Assembly (NCBI GenBank): GCA_963971425.1
Contig: OZ020518.1
Span: 17,798,990 to 17,862,989 of the forward strand
Source: Bryoerythrophyllum caledonicum
Taxonomy: Eukaryota > Streptophyta > Bryopsida > Pottiales > Pottiaceae
Length of the DNA: 64,000 bases
Reading direction: 5' to 3'
Shown: in pieces, positions 35,116 to 44,930 of the stretch
Position numbering within the stretch: the stretch's first letter is position 1
How the letters are laid out: each line of letters opens with the position of its first letter
Notes under the pieces: model-generated
Seen by the model: only the letters and a program-made list of their open reading frames with translations
The model's database searches: none
What the model was told of the DNA's origin: nothing
Position numbers and translations under genes: made by a program

Positions 35116-36037
35116 TTTTTTACACGATAGATATGATGCTTGAGATGCTACTAAACTCATTCAAGCAACTTTTAACTAATTTCAACTGTGGGATTTTAAA
35201 GTTCAATACAAAATGGAAATCAAAGAATTTTGTAAAACTTTGACCGTGCGGATTGAATAATACACGCATTTGAAGTGTGCAATAAGTTTTTTCTTTCATT
35301 GCGCAGAAAGGGATAGCATATTATGGCTCAAAACAATGGCATGTTTTTTCCATTTTACATTGCATAAATTTTATGGCAATATGTTCCACCATGAATAGGT
35401 CATTGCATGCTAAACATCACACTAATGGAGAGCTTTATGACAAAGAAGAAGGCCTCATAATGACTAGGGTATAGAATCCACTATTTCTTTAGCAAAGATG
35501 TATTTTTTTGCAATCGAGTTAATTATTTTTGGACCTCAAACCCAAGCAATAGATGAAAGCATCATGCCCTATTCTCTTGGAAGTAAAATCGAATTTGGAA
35601 AAAAATGAAATCTCTAATCTCTACAAATGTATAGGTAAATTTAATGAGGGCTGCCATGACCTTTCATTCAGTGCACCTTGCCTAAAAAAATTGCACTATT
35701 TACAACTATAGTAGTATTATTTAGCTTCATAGCACCAGAAGTTGAACTTCTAATGTTTGAAGTGCCATAACATTTTCCCAGTAAACCCAAAAATAGATTA
35801 AAACACCCCTTATCAAAATCTCTATTTACAGTAAAATTTCAAAGATAAACATTCAAAACTAAATCTTTAGGAACGTGCTCAAACCTCATGTGTCTCCCTA
35901 ATAGATACTCGGTCATTTGGGAGTTGAGAGTAATATTTGTTTAAGACCAACGACTAGATGATATTAAAATCTATCAAGATAGAAGATTAAATATGTCATC
36001 ATCTATGTGTCCGGTACATTTGGCCTTCATTTGGTAC
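35116..36037. other. AT-rich intergenic
   Basis: No gene. Text such as GACCGTGCGGATTGAATAAT (about 35242) resembles the interior of MITE family 1, so this may be a diverged relative. 35895-35930 (ATACTCGGTCATTTGGGAG) is a possible eroded end. Confidence 0.4.
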
Positions 36038-36041
36038 TTAA

Positions 36042-36985
36042 CCCTCAAATTTCCAAGAGTTCCCTAAGGGGACTCTAGAAGGTTCGGACTGGTTGCTGTG
36101 GTGTCAATTTACAACATTTTTCCTTGAAATTTTTACTGAAGATGGACATTACTTAAAGCTTTGTGTGAGTTCAATTTTTCTTAAATCCAAAATTCAATGA
36201 AAAAGTTATAGGGTTTTGAAGTTTAAATGGGGAGAGCGGGCATGTTAGGCACCTCCAAAAACTTTTGCTAGGACACTCTATTGAATGTGAGATTTTCTAT
36301 ACTGGATAATAGTATTATTTCCTTTCCTATTGTCAATTTTTTTAAATTTTTTTTAGTGAAAAATAGCATATTAACCCAAGTCAAACATTTTCACACATTG
36401 TCACACATTGTTGGGCACGGTACCAAAAAAACTTCTTCTTTTCCACATTAAACTTTGAGATCTTCTTATTTTTCACTTTTTATTTTTTCCACAATATTAT
36501 GCCGTGTAAACCTTTGCATTGACTATTCCAATTATCAATCTAAAACATATGAAGTTCACAAAAAAATATAACGTGCATTGACAATTATTGAACCTACACA
36601 ACTTGCACAATTTTTTTGGAATATTCTACAACCCTTCCCTATCTCTAATTTTTTTGGATAAGGAACTAGTATCATCCTTAACATGATGGAAATTAATTAA
36701 GACCTTGTGTAGTGCAAACAATTGACACCAAGTGAAGTCAAAGTCTGCTCATTCACTAAACGCAGGGAAGAAAATGAGCCCTTTTCTCTACTTCAAACAC
36801 TATAATCTTACAATCTGTGGAGTCAAAGTTTATGAAATTTTGTGAGTATGTTATTTAATAAGTTTTAATCGAGATCCTAACTTTAAAAATAGAAATAATA
36901 GTTTTACGTTTCTTATGTACTCGTTGCACTAAAACCAACATTTTTGAAGTGTTTTAGGTGTGAAATTTTCACAAAAATTTAGGGG
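36042..36985 (-). mobile_element. TTAA-flanked MITE, family 1, copy R3
   Basis: 944 bp inverted relative to R1, with TTAA on both sides (36038-36041 and 36986-36989). Tips: CCCTCAAATTTCC on the left of the plus strand and AAATTTAGGGG on the right. Interior collinear with R1 when reversed. Confidence 0.8.
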
Positions 36986-36989
36986 TTAA

Positions 36990-37500
36990 TATGAAGTGGG
37001 CAAAGTAGAAGCTAGGCTTACTTTAGACCAGATCCTAGACAATGTAGGAATCTATGACCAATATAAGATGTGTATAATAGTATCTAGGCATACAATACAT
37101 TTGGCTTTTTCTAGTCTTTGATATGGACGAGGCCTTATAAGAGCCCATTAAGATGTATGTTCTATGGAAAAAAGAATTGTATAAAATAGGACTTATTTTG
37201 TATTACCATTATATCACTTTATGAAGTGTTTGACAATGTGTCATTTTAATTTAAATTTTAATAAGGATATTCAAGAAGTTGCCTCAATGAGGATAGATTC
37301 AATAGATTTGAGGTAAGATAAGAAAGCCTTTTAGATAGAAATTGGATCTTATATTCTGCTTTCTAGAACCAATCATATGTGCTTTCATTGAAGATGGACC
37401 ATTGATGGCACTCATTAGGTTTGGAAGAATTTTCCTATTAGTTGACATATACAATTACAAAATAGAGATAGGGATAGATCTTTTTAATATGAAGGCAATT
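36990..37500. other. intergenic, probably 5' part of the transposase relic
   Basis: No continuous frame. Since a Harbinger transposase becomes recognisable from about 37540, this AT-rich stretch probably holds its lost N-terminal part, but I cannot show conserved residues. Confidence 0.35.
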
Positions 37501-38064
37501 GCCTCTCAAAACCTTTAGATATGACATGTTTTTATTGGAATGTTGAGTTCAAGCAACGACATCAATGTCATCGACAAGGAGCCCATTGATGCCAATTAAC
37601 TTGCATTGGGAGGACCTCATGCAAAATTTATCATCAAAGGACATGATTATAGTTCTTACTACTTTCTAGTAGATGGGATCTATTCTAATTGAACTATCTT
37701 CTGAGAAAACCATTACTGATCCCCAAGGTGAGAAGAGGAAGTGGTTTAAAAACAAGGAGGCACACCGAAGGATGTCAATCAAGCCTTTGGAGTTTTATAA
37801 ATACAGTGAGGAATCATTTGCAATTATGCATAATTGTGGAGCAAGTGGACCATGAAGACCATATGATCAGCTGGTGCAATTTTGCACAACATGATTATTG
37901 AGGATGAAAAACTTAATCGTGATTTGAACCACGACTTTTTTTCCGAATTCACTAATGCTAGCGTTCAACATGGAGAACACGGAGAGCTTGTTTGCCTCTT
38001 ATATTTTGAGTGGTTTGCAAGAGAGGTGGCCAACATTCAAGATTCCAACTTTGTGATGACTTAA
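37500..38064 (+). pseudogene. second Harbinger-type transposase relic (ALP1-like)
   Basis: Fragments in alternating plus-strand frames read SSNDINVIDKEPIDAN (near 37551), LALGGPHAKFIIKGHDYS with YYFLVDGIYS (to 37682), KRKWFKNKEAHR, KDVNQAFGVL (near 37780), then ILHNMIIEDE (near 37890). These match the C-terminal half of plant Harbinger/ALP1-like nucleases (N-D-I-N, Y-x-L-x-D-G-I-Y, K-D-V-E-x-A-F-G-V-L, H-N-M-I-x-E-D-E). The subgroup differs from the transposase at 28 kb. Several frameshifts and stops make it non-functional. No flanking terminal repeats were found. Confidence 0.75.
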
Positions 38065-39440
38065 TGGAACATCTATAGGCGCTCAAGGGCAACATTTGAT
38101 CTGTTCCTAAAAACTTAAGTTAAAAATTAAAAAAATTTAAATTTCAAACAAAAATTAATTAAAAAAATAAAAAATAAATAAAAATATATACATACATATA
38201 TGTATTACCTAGAATAAAAACACATGATGTCATTGCAGAGATTTGTTTTTCTATACCCTTAAGAAAAAATCATGGTTCTTCAAATATAAACATCTCCACT
38301 ACATAGCAGTTAGTACAGTACTATGCAACTTAATATTGTTATTGTACAATTTAATAGATAAATTTCATCATGTTGGAGGCTAGGAATTAAAGATTTTGGT
38401 TTCCCTCATTGTTTTTACTTCTAAAGGCATATAATTGATGGATTTCAATTTCTTTAAAACAAATTCAGTTTTTTGGTATTAAAACAAAAGAAGAAGAACA
38501 CCACCTTCCGAAGGAGATTGGCCTGAATAATTTGTATGTTCGTTCCACCACTAAAACGATGGTCACTAGACGAAGGATTAGTAGTGTGGAACTACTTCCT
38601 CCATTGAAGGGTATACACTATAATAGAATAAGAGGCTCATAAAGAGCCTTTTAAGTCTGGGAAGAAAGTGTAGTGCATATGGTATTGGAGGTAAAGCGAT
38701 ATTTTTTTGTATATTTTGTTTGGATGCGGATTGTTCAATTATTATGGATTATGCAGCTCGGGTAGGGGTTGGTTGTTTTCTAGTCTTCTATTGTGGAGGA
38801 GAATGAACATGGCGTATTGGATAGCAACAATGTTGATGTTTTTATAGGTGCTTCTAATGGAGGCAATTGAGATTTTGAATGCGTCTTCAATGGTTTTCAT
38901 ATATGAACATAGGTAGCTTTGACGGTGGCTGTAATTACTATTAGAGGGTCTACTTTCGAGCCTATTGCTTTGATTTCATTTAACAAAGTTTAATATTTGT
39001 TTGTCTTTTGTTTGATTGTGTGTGGTGAGAATTTGTCATTGCAATATGTGAATTCTATAAATTGTATGGTGATGTTCAGGTTAGGGGTTTTTGGCAAGGG
39101 ATGATTGTATGGTATGCTGCAGACACATAATAAGTCTAGTTGAACCTAGCGTTGCAGTGCCATCTCTGTCTTCCACGTGTACATGGAAATAGCCATGGTG
39201 GGATTGTATTTTCCGATGAATTGTGATGAAAGATATCAGTATTTATCTAAATGAGGCATCGGGTTTTACTATAGGATACTAGTTATATATCCGTTGTACC
39301 AACAGGGGCAACACGCTTATTAATGAAGTGCTTCTTACTAAGTGCTTCGACAAGCTTATATACCCGTTGTGTGTGAGCCCACTATTCCCATACGTTATAT
39401 ACCAACTCTGTCAACTACCAACTCTATCTCTAGTATGTTT
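38065..39440. other. AT-rich intergenic
   Basis: No gene seen. It contains an inverted copy of the 90-bp dispersed repeat at 38470-38575 and nothing else I recognise. Confidence 0.45.
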
Positions 39441-39525
39441 TACTTTGTATTCCAAAAGTAGACTTTATATTTCAAAAGTAGACTCTCTATTCCAGAATTA
39501 GACTTTCTATTCCAGTTCTGACTAA
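39441..39525. repeat. 22-bp tandem repeat
   Basis: About four imperfect units of TTCCAAAAGTAGACTTTxTA (variants with CAGAATTAGACTTTCTA). It lies about 100 bp outside the Helitron 5' end. Confidence 0.6.
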
Positions 39526-39669
39526 TCAAAATTTTAGTTCTAGCTTTATCTTTCTTAAGTTTAGTTGAAGTGTGAGTGTTGCCTCACCCGAGAGCCTCAC
39601 TAATATCATCAAACTATATTATATCTATATCTATATCTATAAAAGAATACAGGATGACAAACGATCCTT

Positions 39670-40282
39670 TTGGATGAATGCGCCGATGAAAAAATAGCTC
39701 TGTGGTGTTGCATGGGCACGAGCAGCAGTGACGCCTCGCGCTCGCCTCTCCTCTCGTGCTCATATTTGCAACTTGACAACGATAAGACCGAGGATGCAAT
39801 CGATGGCCCGAGGACGCGTCCTGCGCCACCAACCGAGGACGATGAAGCTGCGGCATTGAATCTAGAACGAGACGGTAGGGTTCTGCCTGAGGGATGTGAT
39901 GTTTGTTTGGTGATTCTCGAGCGGACTTGCAAGTTGCAGCTTCCAGAGGGAGTGTCTCGCCAATTGCGGTTTCCAGGTTGGTAGAAAACTGTGATTGTTT
40001 GAGCTTTTTGTGATTTGGGTTGGTGATCATGTGCGTTTGTTTGTTCCTGGGTTTAGATTGTTGATTTAGGTGTGTGAAGTTTGGGTGGTTTGGCGGCTGG
40101 TTTTTATGGGTTGAAGCAGCGAGGGGATTTTTGTTGTGTGTTTGGTGGCATTGTGTTGGATTTGTGTGGCGGTGTGGGGGGTGGAGAGGTGTTGGGGTTG
40201 GGATTTTGGAGTTGATGTGTGTGAGGGTTTGAGGGGTGTTGGGGGCAGCCGGAGAGGAAAGGAGCGGATGCAGTGAGAGACC
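39670..40282 (+). other. captured promoter/5' leader of the starch synthase
   Basis: A plus-strand frame 39670-39984 ends near a CCAG/GTTGGT donor-like site, followed by GT-rich intron-like sequence up to the ATG at 40283. It is best read as the 5' untranslated exon and leader intron that came with the starch synthase fragment. The ORF itself (with CDVCLVILERTCKLQLPEG) matches nothing I know. Confidence 0.35.
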
Positions 40283-40904
40283 ATGGCAGCGGTCCAGCTG
40301 ATGAACTGCTGCGGCAGGAGGGTGGCGGTCTCGGCGTGTAAGGGAATTGGTGCAGAATTTGCATTGCCGCGCCCAAGCACTTTGGCGTGGGGAGGCTCGC
40401 AATCGCGCTCGGGCTACTACAGGCGGTGCGGAAGGGAGACGCGGGTCAGTTTACTAGGGGTGATGGGGTGCGGTGTAGCGTGGTGGAGTCGATGGCGACT
40501 GAGAACACGCTGATGTTCTCCGCGCACCTGAGTGAGCGCAACGAGATGCAAGAGTAGATGCTCAAGGACCTGGTCGATTACGACACGACCAAGCGCGCGA
40601 AGACGCTCTTTAATATTGTGTTTGTGTACGCGGAGGTGGCACCGTACTCCAAGACAGGTGGGTTGGGCAACGCGTGCGGGTCTCTCCCGATCGCGCTTGC
40701 GCAGCGCGGCCACCGCGTGATGGTAGTCTCGCCGCGGTACATGAACGGCGTGACGGACGCCATGTTCGAGGGCGCGTTCGACTGCCACTGTCGCGTCCCG
40801 GTGGCCTGCTTCGGCGGCATCTAGGAGGTGGCCTTCTTTCACGAGATCCGCGCGGGGGTAGATTGGGTGTTCGTGGATCACCCCTTGCCGATGAAAACGG
40901 TCGC
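40283..40904 (+). pseudogene. soluble starch synthase I, 5' fragment
   Basis: ATG 40283 opens a transit-peptide-like leader (MAAVQLMNCCGRRVAVSACK) that shifts frame near 40455. Reading then gives SVVESMATENTLMF, a TAG at 40555, and from 40600 the glycosyltransferase-5 start: [20 protein letters not shown] (ADP-glucose-binding K-T-G-G-L-G), [36 protein letters not shown] and GVDWVFVDHP. The CGSLP and GHRVMVV text is that of starch synthase class I rather than granule-bound synthase. The intact enzyme extends amylopectin chains from ADP-glucose in plastids. Only about the first third is present, with a frameshift and two stops, inside a Helitron. In KTGGLGD the Asp is Asn here. Confidence 0.85.
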
Positions 40905-40942
40905 AGTTAGGGTTTGCAACAAAATGATGCTCCCCTTACAGC

Positions 40943-41101
40943 GACAACGAGTCGCAGGTGAAGAGCTCAAAGCAGCGCGAGAACGACGAGCCGTGCTTCC
41001 CGTGCAAGGGAACTGGCTCGAAGGTGTGCCGCTTCTACGTCGGTGCGGGCAACATCACGGTGGAGCTCGGCGGCGGTGAGCGCGAGTTCGTCCATTCCTA
41101 G
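40943..41101 (+). pseudogene. DnaJ-type zinc-finger (BSD2-like) exon fragment
   Basis: After an acceptor-like TTACAG at 40936-40941 the frame reads DNESQVKSSKQRENDEP, CFPCKGTGSKVC, RFYVGAGN and ITVELGGGERE, ending at TAG 41099. CxxCxGxG pairs with the G-N-x-T-V-E-L-G-G are typical of the small plastid DnaJ-like zinc-finger proteins of the BSD2 kind, which help Rubisco or photosystem assembly. The first Cys pair is intact; a Cys of the second pair has become Tyr (CRFY). It is a lone exon joined behind the starch synthase piece, so it is captured cargo and not a working gene. Confidence 0.65.
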
Positions 41102-41187
41102 TAAATAAATTCATCCTACAAAAATTATCCAACAAGAAAGGTGTCCAAAGGACACGGGTACCCCACTAGTATATAAATAAGTAGTTT

Positions 41188-41519
41188 TCAGATTTTCCAT
41201 ACTACTTCATTGTGTCTTTTGACTATTAGTGAGTGTATGTGGTGTTGTTGGCATTTCAGTAGTACATGTAGCCAGGTGTCTGGTTCCGTGGCGTTACAGA
41301 TGGGGCAAGTGATGGAAGGAAATCTCATGGGTCCAAAGAAGAGTTGTTTTTGGCATTTTCCATATATCGGCTCGTTTTGAATTTTATAATACATCTTTTT
41401 TGTGAGTTTGAAATAAGAAGATTTGTCAAAGAGTCATTGGAGAGTTTGTTGTCAATGTCTTTTTTTCTTGTCCATTTTTCTATGTTTGGAATTTTTTGAG
41501 AGATTACGGTAGTGGACAT
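41188..41519 (-). pseudogene. LINE reverse-transcriptase tail, copy 1
   Basis: Minus-strand blocks YGKCQKQLFFG, FPSITCPICNATEPDTWLHV, LLKCQQHHIHSLIVKRHNEV and VWKI then stop. The C-P-I-C...H...C arrangement at the end of a polyprotein is typical of the zinc-knuckle tail of LINE reverse transcriptases. A second copy lies at 46650-47131. The reverse-transcriptase core is absent. The fragment stops near the Helitron 3' border (41170). Confidence 0.55.
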
Positions 41520-41524
41520 TAAAA

Positions 41525-43800
41525 ATGGACTAAAGTGTTGTTGGATTGCGGGCTATGTTGACTCAGAAGGATAATGAGGGACGAGAGTACGTTGTGGCAT
41601 TTGCTTCTAGGAGCAACAACAACGAGGAGTTCAACTATTCGTCATGTGAAGGGGAAGCTTTGTCCGCGGTTTGGGCCATTGCTCAATTTAGGTCCTATCT
41701 GTATAAGCAACGTCTTACATCGGTGACTGACCATTAGCCTTTGAAATGGCTCATAGAGTTTGACAACCATACTGTTGACCTTGCCAGGTGGGCTTGGTTG
41801 CTTCAGGAGTATGACTTTGAGGTTGTACATTGGACCAACATTATGAACTTAGATGCGCATGGTCTATCTGGCAATCCAAGTCCTTTGGGGACAATCTAAC
41901 TAGAGCTAGGTGGCATGGAAACTGTGACAAGGAGTCATTCCCAAGGTGGCATGCAATGGCTTACCTCACATTGATGTCTGGCTACGCATTGACATTGCCT
42001 AATTTGGCAACGGATGAAGAACCGTATAAGGGCTTAGTTGTTAACAATGTGTGGGAAGACGTTCCAATTTTGCACAAGCTACAACATTGGATTCTTTCCC
42101 CAATTTTTTCCCACTATGGAGCGTGATCGAGTTGGGCACTAAATAGCAAGGTTTGGTTGGGAGAACGGCCTTCTATTTTGAGTGTGGCCGGATGGAACTA
42201 GATGCATAGTTCCCAAGCCAGATTAGAGGGCTTTGTTGGTAGGGCAAGTACACAAAGACTTAGGACATTTTGGTGTGCGATGGGCGCATTTGATGTGACG
42301 CAACCAGTAGAAGTGGACCAGCATGTATCGACAAGTCTCCATGTATGTTTCATGGTGTGAAGTGTGTAACCAAGCTCAATCCAGCTTCAACACCTTGTCA
42401 TCACAACTGCAGCCTTTGTCCATTGTAATTTGTGAGGTTGGGCCACCGTTGGTCCTAGGATTTTTTCACGTCGCTTGTTGTCACCCCACGTGGGGCCAAA
42501 TACGTGTTGGTGATGGTGGGGCATTTCAACAAGTGGATTGAGATTGTGGCACTATCGCAGAACGTTTTGGAGTTGGCGGCCATGGCATTCCTCGACCAAA
42601 TGTTGGCTCGTTTTGGAGCCTCAGCTCAGGTGTTGACTAAGTAGGGGCATGAGCTCCTTGGAGATTTCAAAGCTTTGTATAACAAAGCTTTGATAGACCA
42701 CCGTACTACTTCTCGCAATAAACCAGAAGCGGACGGTTTGGCGGAGCGTGTGGTTCACGCCGTTGAGTGAGGCCTACGGAAATATGGACTACTTCACGGT
42801 GGCCACTGAGATTGGAACCTGCTGATACAATGGATTGCCCATGGGGTATCCATTTTAGCCGACATGCTACATTGACAGTGTTCATTCCGTATCAGTTGTT
42901 GTGCAGGCGGGAGCCAATTTTACTAAGTTCTGTTTGTGAAAAATTGGCTATGGCTATGGATTTGGACGATTAAAAAGTGTCGGCCCGGTGTCTACGCGAT
43001 CCAGCAAAATCCTTCAAGCGAGCCATACCTATGGCCATGGAAAACTTATCCATCCCTCAACAGCGTTACACCTTACGATACGCTCGTATTCGTAGCGGTG
43101 CCTACCGACCTCAGCTGTGACGTTTCTCCATGGTGGATTACGTTTATCTGCAGCGTGAGGCGCCCATGACATTTGACGTCAAGGCGGGAAGCACTATTCT
43201 ACACGTGAAGGATGTCTTGCCCAGTGGCATCTTGTTGCTGGAAGACAAGGTTGGCCGAGAGTGTTGGAAACACTCTAAGAATTGTGCTTCCTGCCATTTA
43301 TCCATTGATACTCTATTCATCCGGAGTTGGCGGTTGCGCTAAACAACCTTCTCTGTTTTGTGTGTGGTGAGAAAAAGGGCTCGGCTACGATGTTGTTGTA
43401 TGACCATTGCCAGCGTGGCTAGCATATGGCTTGCTTGACACCGCCTCTTTCTACTTTATCGTTCCGGAATTGGACGTTTCACTGGATGAAATGGCTTGAA
43501 GTCCTCGTGGACTTGTTACTATATCGTGCACTGCCATCCAGTTGGAGTTCTTGGTTTCATTTTAGAGATAGACAACGTCGAGATTGACCAAGAGATTCGC
43601 AACAAAGTTGCTCAAGGCGATTAAGGATGGGGCTCCCATTGCACTCGGCTTCTCTTTTTTACTTCTCAATATGTTTATACATCCGGCAACGGACAACATC
43701 TTCGACTAGATGCGTACAATTGTTGCAACGACATCTTTGGGGCGTTTAGTCTTGTTAGTGTTGTATGGTCCTAGCTGGATAGAGGGTCTCTTTATTTGCT
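41525..43800 (+). pseudogene. Ty3/gypsy pol, 3' half (RNase H-integrase)
   Basis: RNase H begins AMLTQKDNEGREYVVAFASR, then NYSSCEGEALSAVWAI, SVTDH-stop-PLKWLIEF and ARWAWLLQEYDFEVVH. The integrase zinc part has VHKDLGHFGVRWAH and WCEVCNQAQSS (H-H-C-C). The core is readable as FLDQMLARFGASAQVLT, IDHRTTSRNKPEADGLAERV (catalytic Glu), while the middle Asp region reads LTK-stop-GHE, so that Asp is lost. The C-terminal part gives DYVYLQREAPMTFDVKAG and VLPSGILLLEDK. At about 43352-43460 follow CFVCGEKKGSATMLLY and DHCQRG-stop-HMACLTPPL, a PHD-like finger. Many stops and frameshifts; the protease and reverse transcriptase are missing upstream. Confidence 0.88.
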
Positions 43801-43809
43801 AGGGGGGGG
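43801..43809 (+). other. polypurine tract
   Basis: AGGGGGGGG directly before CATT and the 3' LTR start at 43814: the plus-strand primer site of the gypsy element, by position and composition. Confidence 0.7.
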
Positions 43810-43813
43810 CATT

Positions 43814-44275
43814 TGAGGATGTACTACGTATATTTGTTTTAATGTATGTTTTTTGTTTATTTGATGTTGGTTAGGACTCTCGTTCTCTTGTGGTTATCAA
43901 TTTTTCATTACACAACAGTTTTCACGGGACGTGGCGTTGAGGACCTCTCCGCATTGTAGTCTGTTAGCGTAGATTAATTTGTTACTAATCTACGGGGTTG
44001 GAACGTATGACGCCCACTGTATTCATTCATGGATGATTCTCATTCACTTAGGATTATGTGTGTGCGTATAGCGCCACACACGTCCGTTACTTGATGTTTT
44101 TTTCAAGCCAAACTTTGTGAGTGAGTTAAAAAGTGTTTAGTGATTACCTTTGCTTGTGAGTGATTGTTTATCATTAGTAAAGGCTCTGCATTCTCTTATA
44201 TTACTTGCACTCGTTGATTCTTCCTTTGTGGAGTGCGACACGCTTGACTACTCTAGTGATTCACTAGTTATTGTT
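43814..44275 (+). repeat. gypsy LTR A (3' LTR)
   Basis: 462 bp starting TGAGGATGTACTACGTATA just after the polypurine tract. It is about 80 percent alike by eye to the adjacent LTR B. Features shared: TTGATGTTGGTTAGGACTCT, a GTAGATTxxTTTGTTxxTAATCT block, CATTCATTCxATGGATGAT and GTGAGTG-rich text. It ends ...TTATTGTT where LTR B ends TTATTCA. Confidence 0.8.
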
Positions 44276-44740
44276 TGAAGGTATACTAGGTATACTTGTT
44301 TTAGTGTATATTTTTTGTTTATTTGATGTTGATTAGAACTGTCAGTCTGTTGTGGTTGTTGATCTTTCTTTACACGACAAGTGTTACAGGATGTGGCATT
44401 GGTGGTCTTTCAGTATCATAGGATTTTAGAGTAGATTGGTTTGTTGTTAATCTGCAGGTTTGGGGATGTGCGGGCGATGCACTGCATTCATTCTATGGAT
44501 GATCTTCATCCATTTAGGATTGTGTGTATGTGCATATAGCGCCGCATACGTCCTTGACTTGGCGTCTTCATCAAATCAAGCTTTGTGAGTGTGTTTAGAG
44601 AGATTAGTGAGTGCTTTGCTTGTAAGTGATGGTTAATCATTAGTAAAGGCTTTGCATTTCTTAGTTCCACTTGCACTTGTTGATTCTCCCTTGATGGAGT
44701 GCAAGATGCTTGACTACTAGAATGATTCTCTACTTATTCA
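44276..44740 (+). repeat. gypsy LTR B (tandem)
   Basis: 465 bp, TGAAGGTATACTAGG to TTATTCA (TG...CA). It follows LTR A with no internal sequence between, so LTR-LTR tandem structure is present. Confidence 0.8.
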
Positions 44741-44749
44741 TATGACATA

Positions 44750-44930
44750 GACGTCAAGCCAATGACATCAAGTCAAGGATGTGTGCGGTGCTATACGCAC
44801 ATACGCACAACTCCAAATGGATGAGAAAGATTCATGGGATGAATGCATTGCACCGCCCGCACGCCCCTAAATCTGTAGATTAGCAACAAACCAATCTATG
44901 CTAAAATCCAATGATACGGTGTCGTGTGAG
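44750..44930 (-). repeat. inverted gypsy LTR fragment
   Basis: Reverse complement of the middle of LTR B: GACGTCAAGCCAATGACATC, TATACGCACATACGCACA, then TCTGTAGATTAGCAACAAAC and TCTATGCTAAAATCC. About 180 bp; both ends of the LTR are missing. Confidence 0.75.

Larger units (their letters stand above)
39624..41169 (+). mobile_element. non-autonomous Helitron with captured gene fragments
   Basis: The 5' end is TCTATATCTATATCTATAAA after host A (39623; the same motif begins again at 39630 and 39636). At the 3' end a hairpin GTGTCC-AAA-GGACAC (41141-41155) is followed 10 bases later by CTAG (41166-41169) and host T (41170). TC start, hairpin, CTRR end and A/T target are the Helitron signature. 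No Rep/helicase gene is inside. The cargo has much higher GC than its surroundings and contains a starch synthase 5' segment and a DnaJ-type zinc-finger exon, both collinear with the plus strand. Length is about 1.5 kb. The 5' border is uncertain by 12 bases. Confidence 0.8.

Noticed and set aside
39614..40402. Long minus-strand open frame of 262 codons
   Set aside because: It runs antisense across the leader and first exon of the captured starch synthase in GC-rich, low-complexity (T/G-rich plus strand) sequence; its Pro/His/Thr/Asn-rich text is a composition effect.
41141..41170. Hairpin as a transcription terminator
   Set aside because: A short stem followed by CTAG and T with matching 5' TC end fits a Helitron terminus; intrinsic terminators are not expected in plant nuclear DNA.
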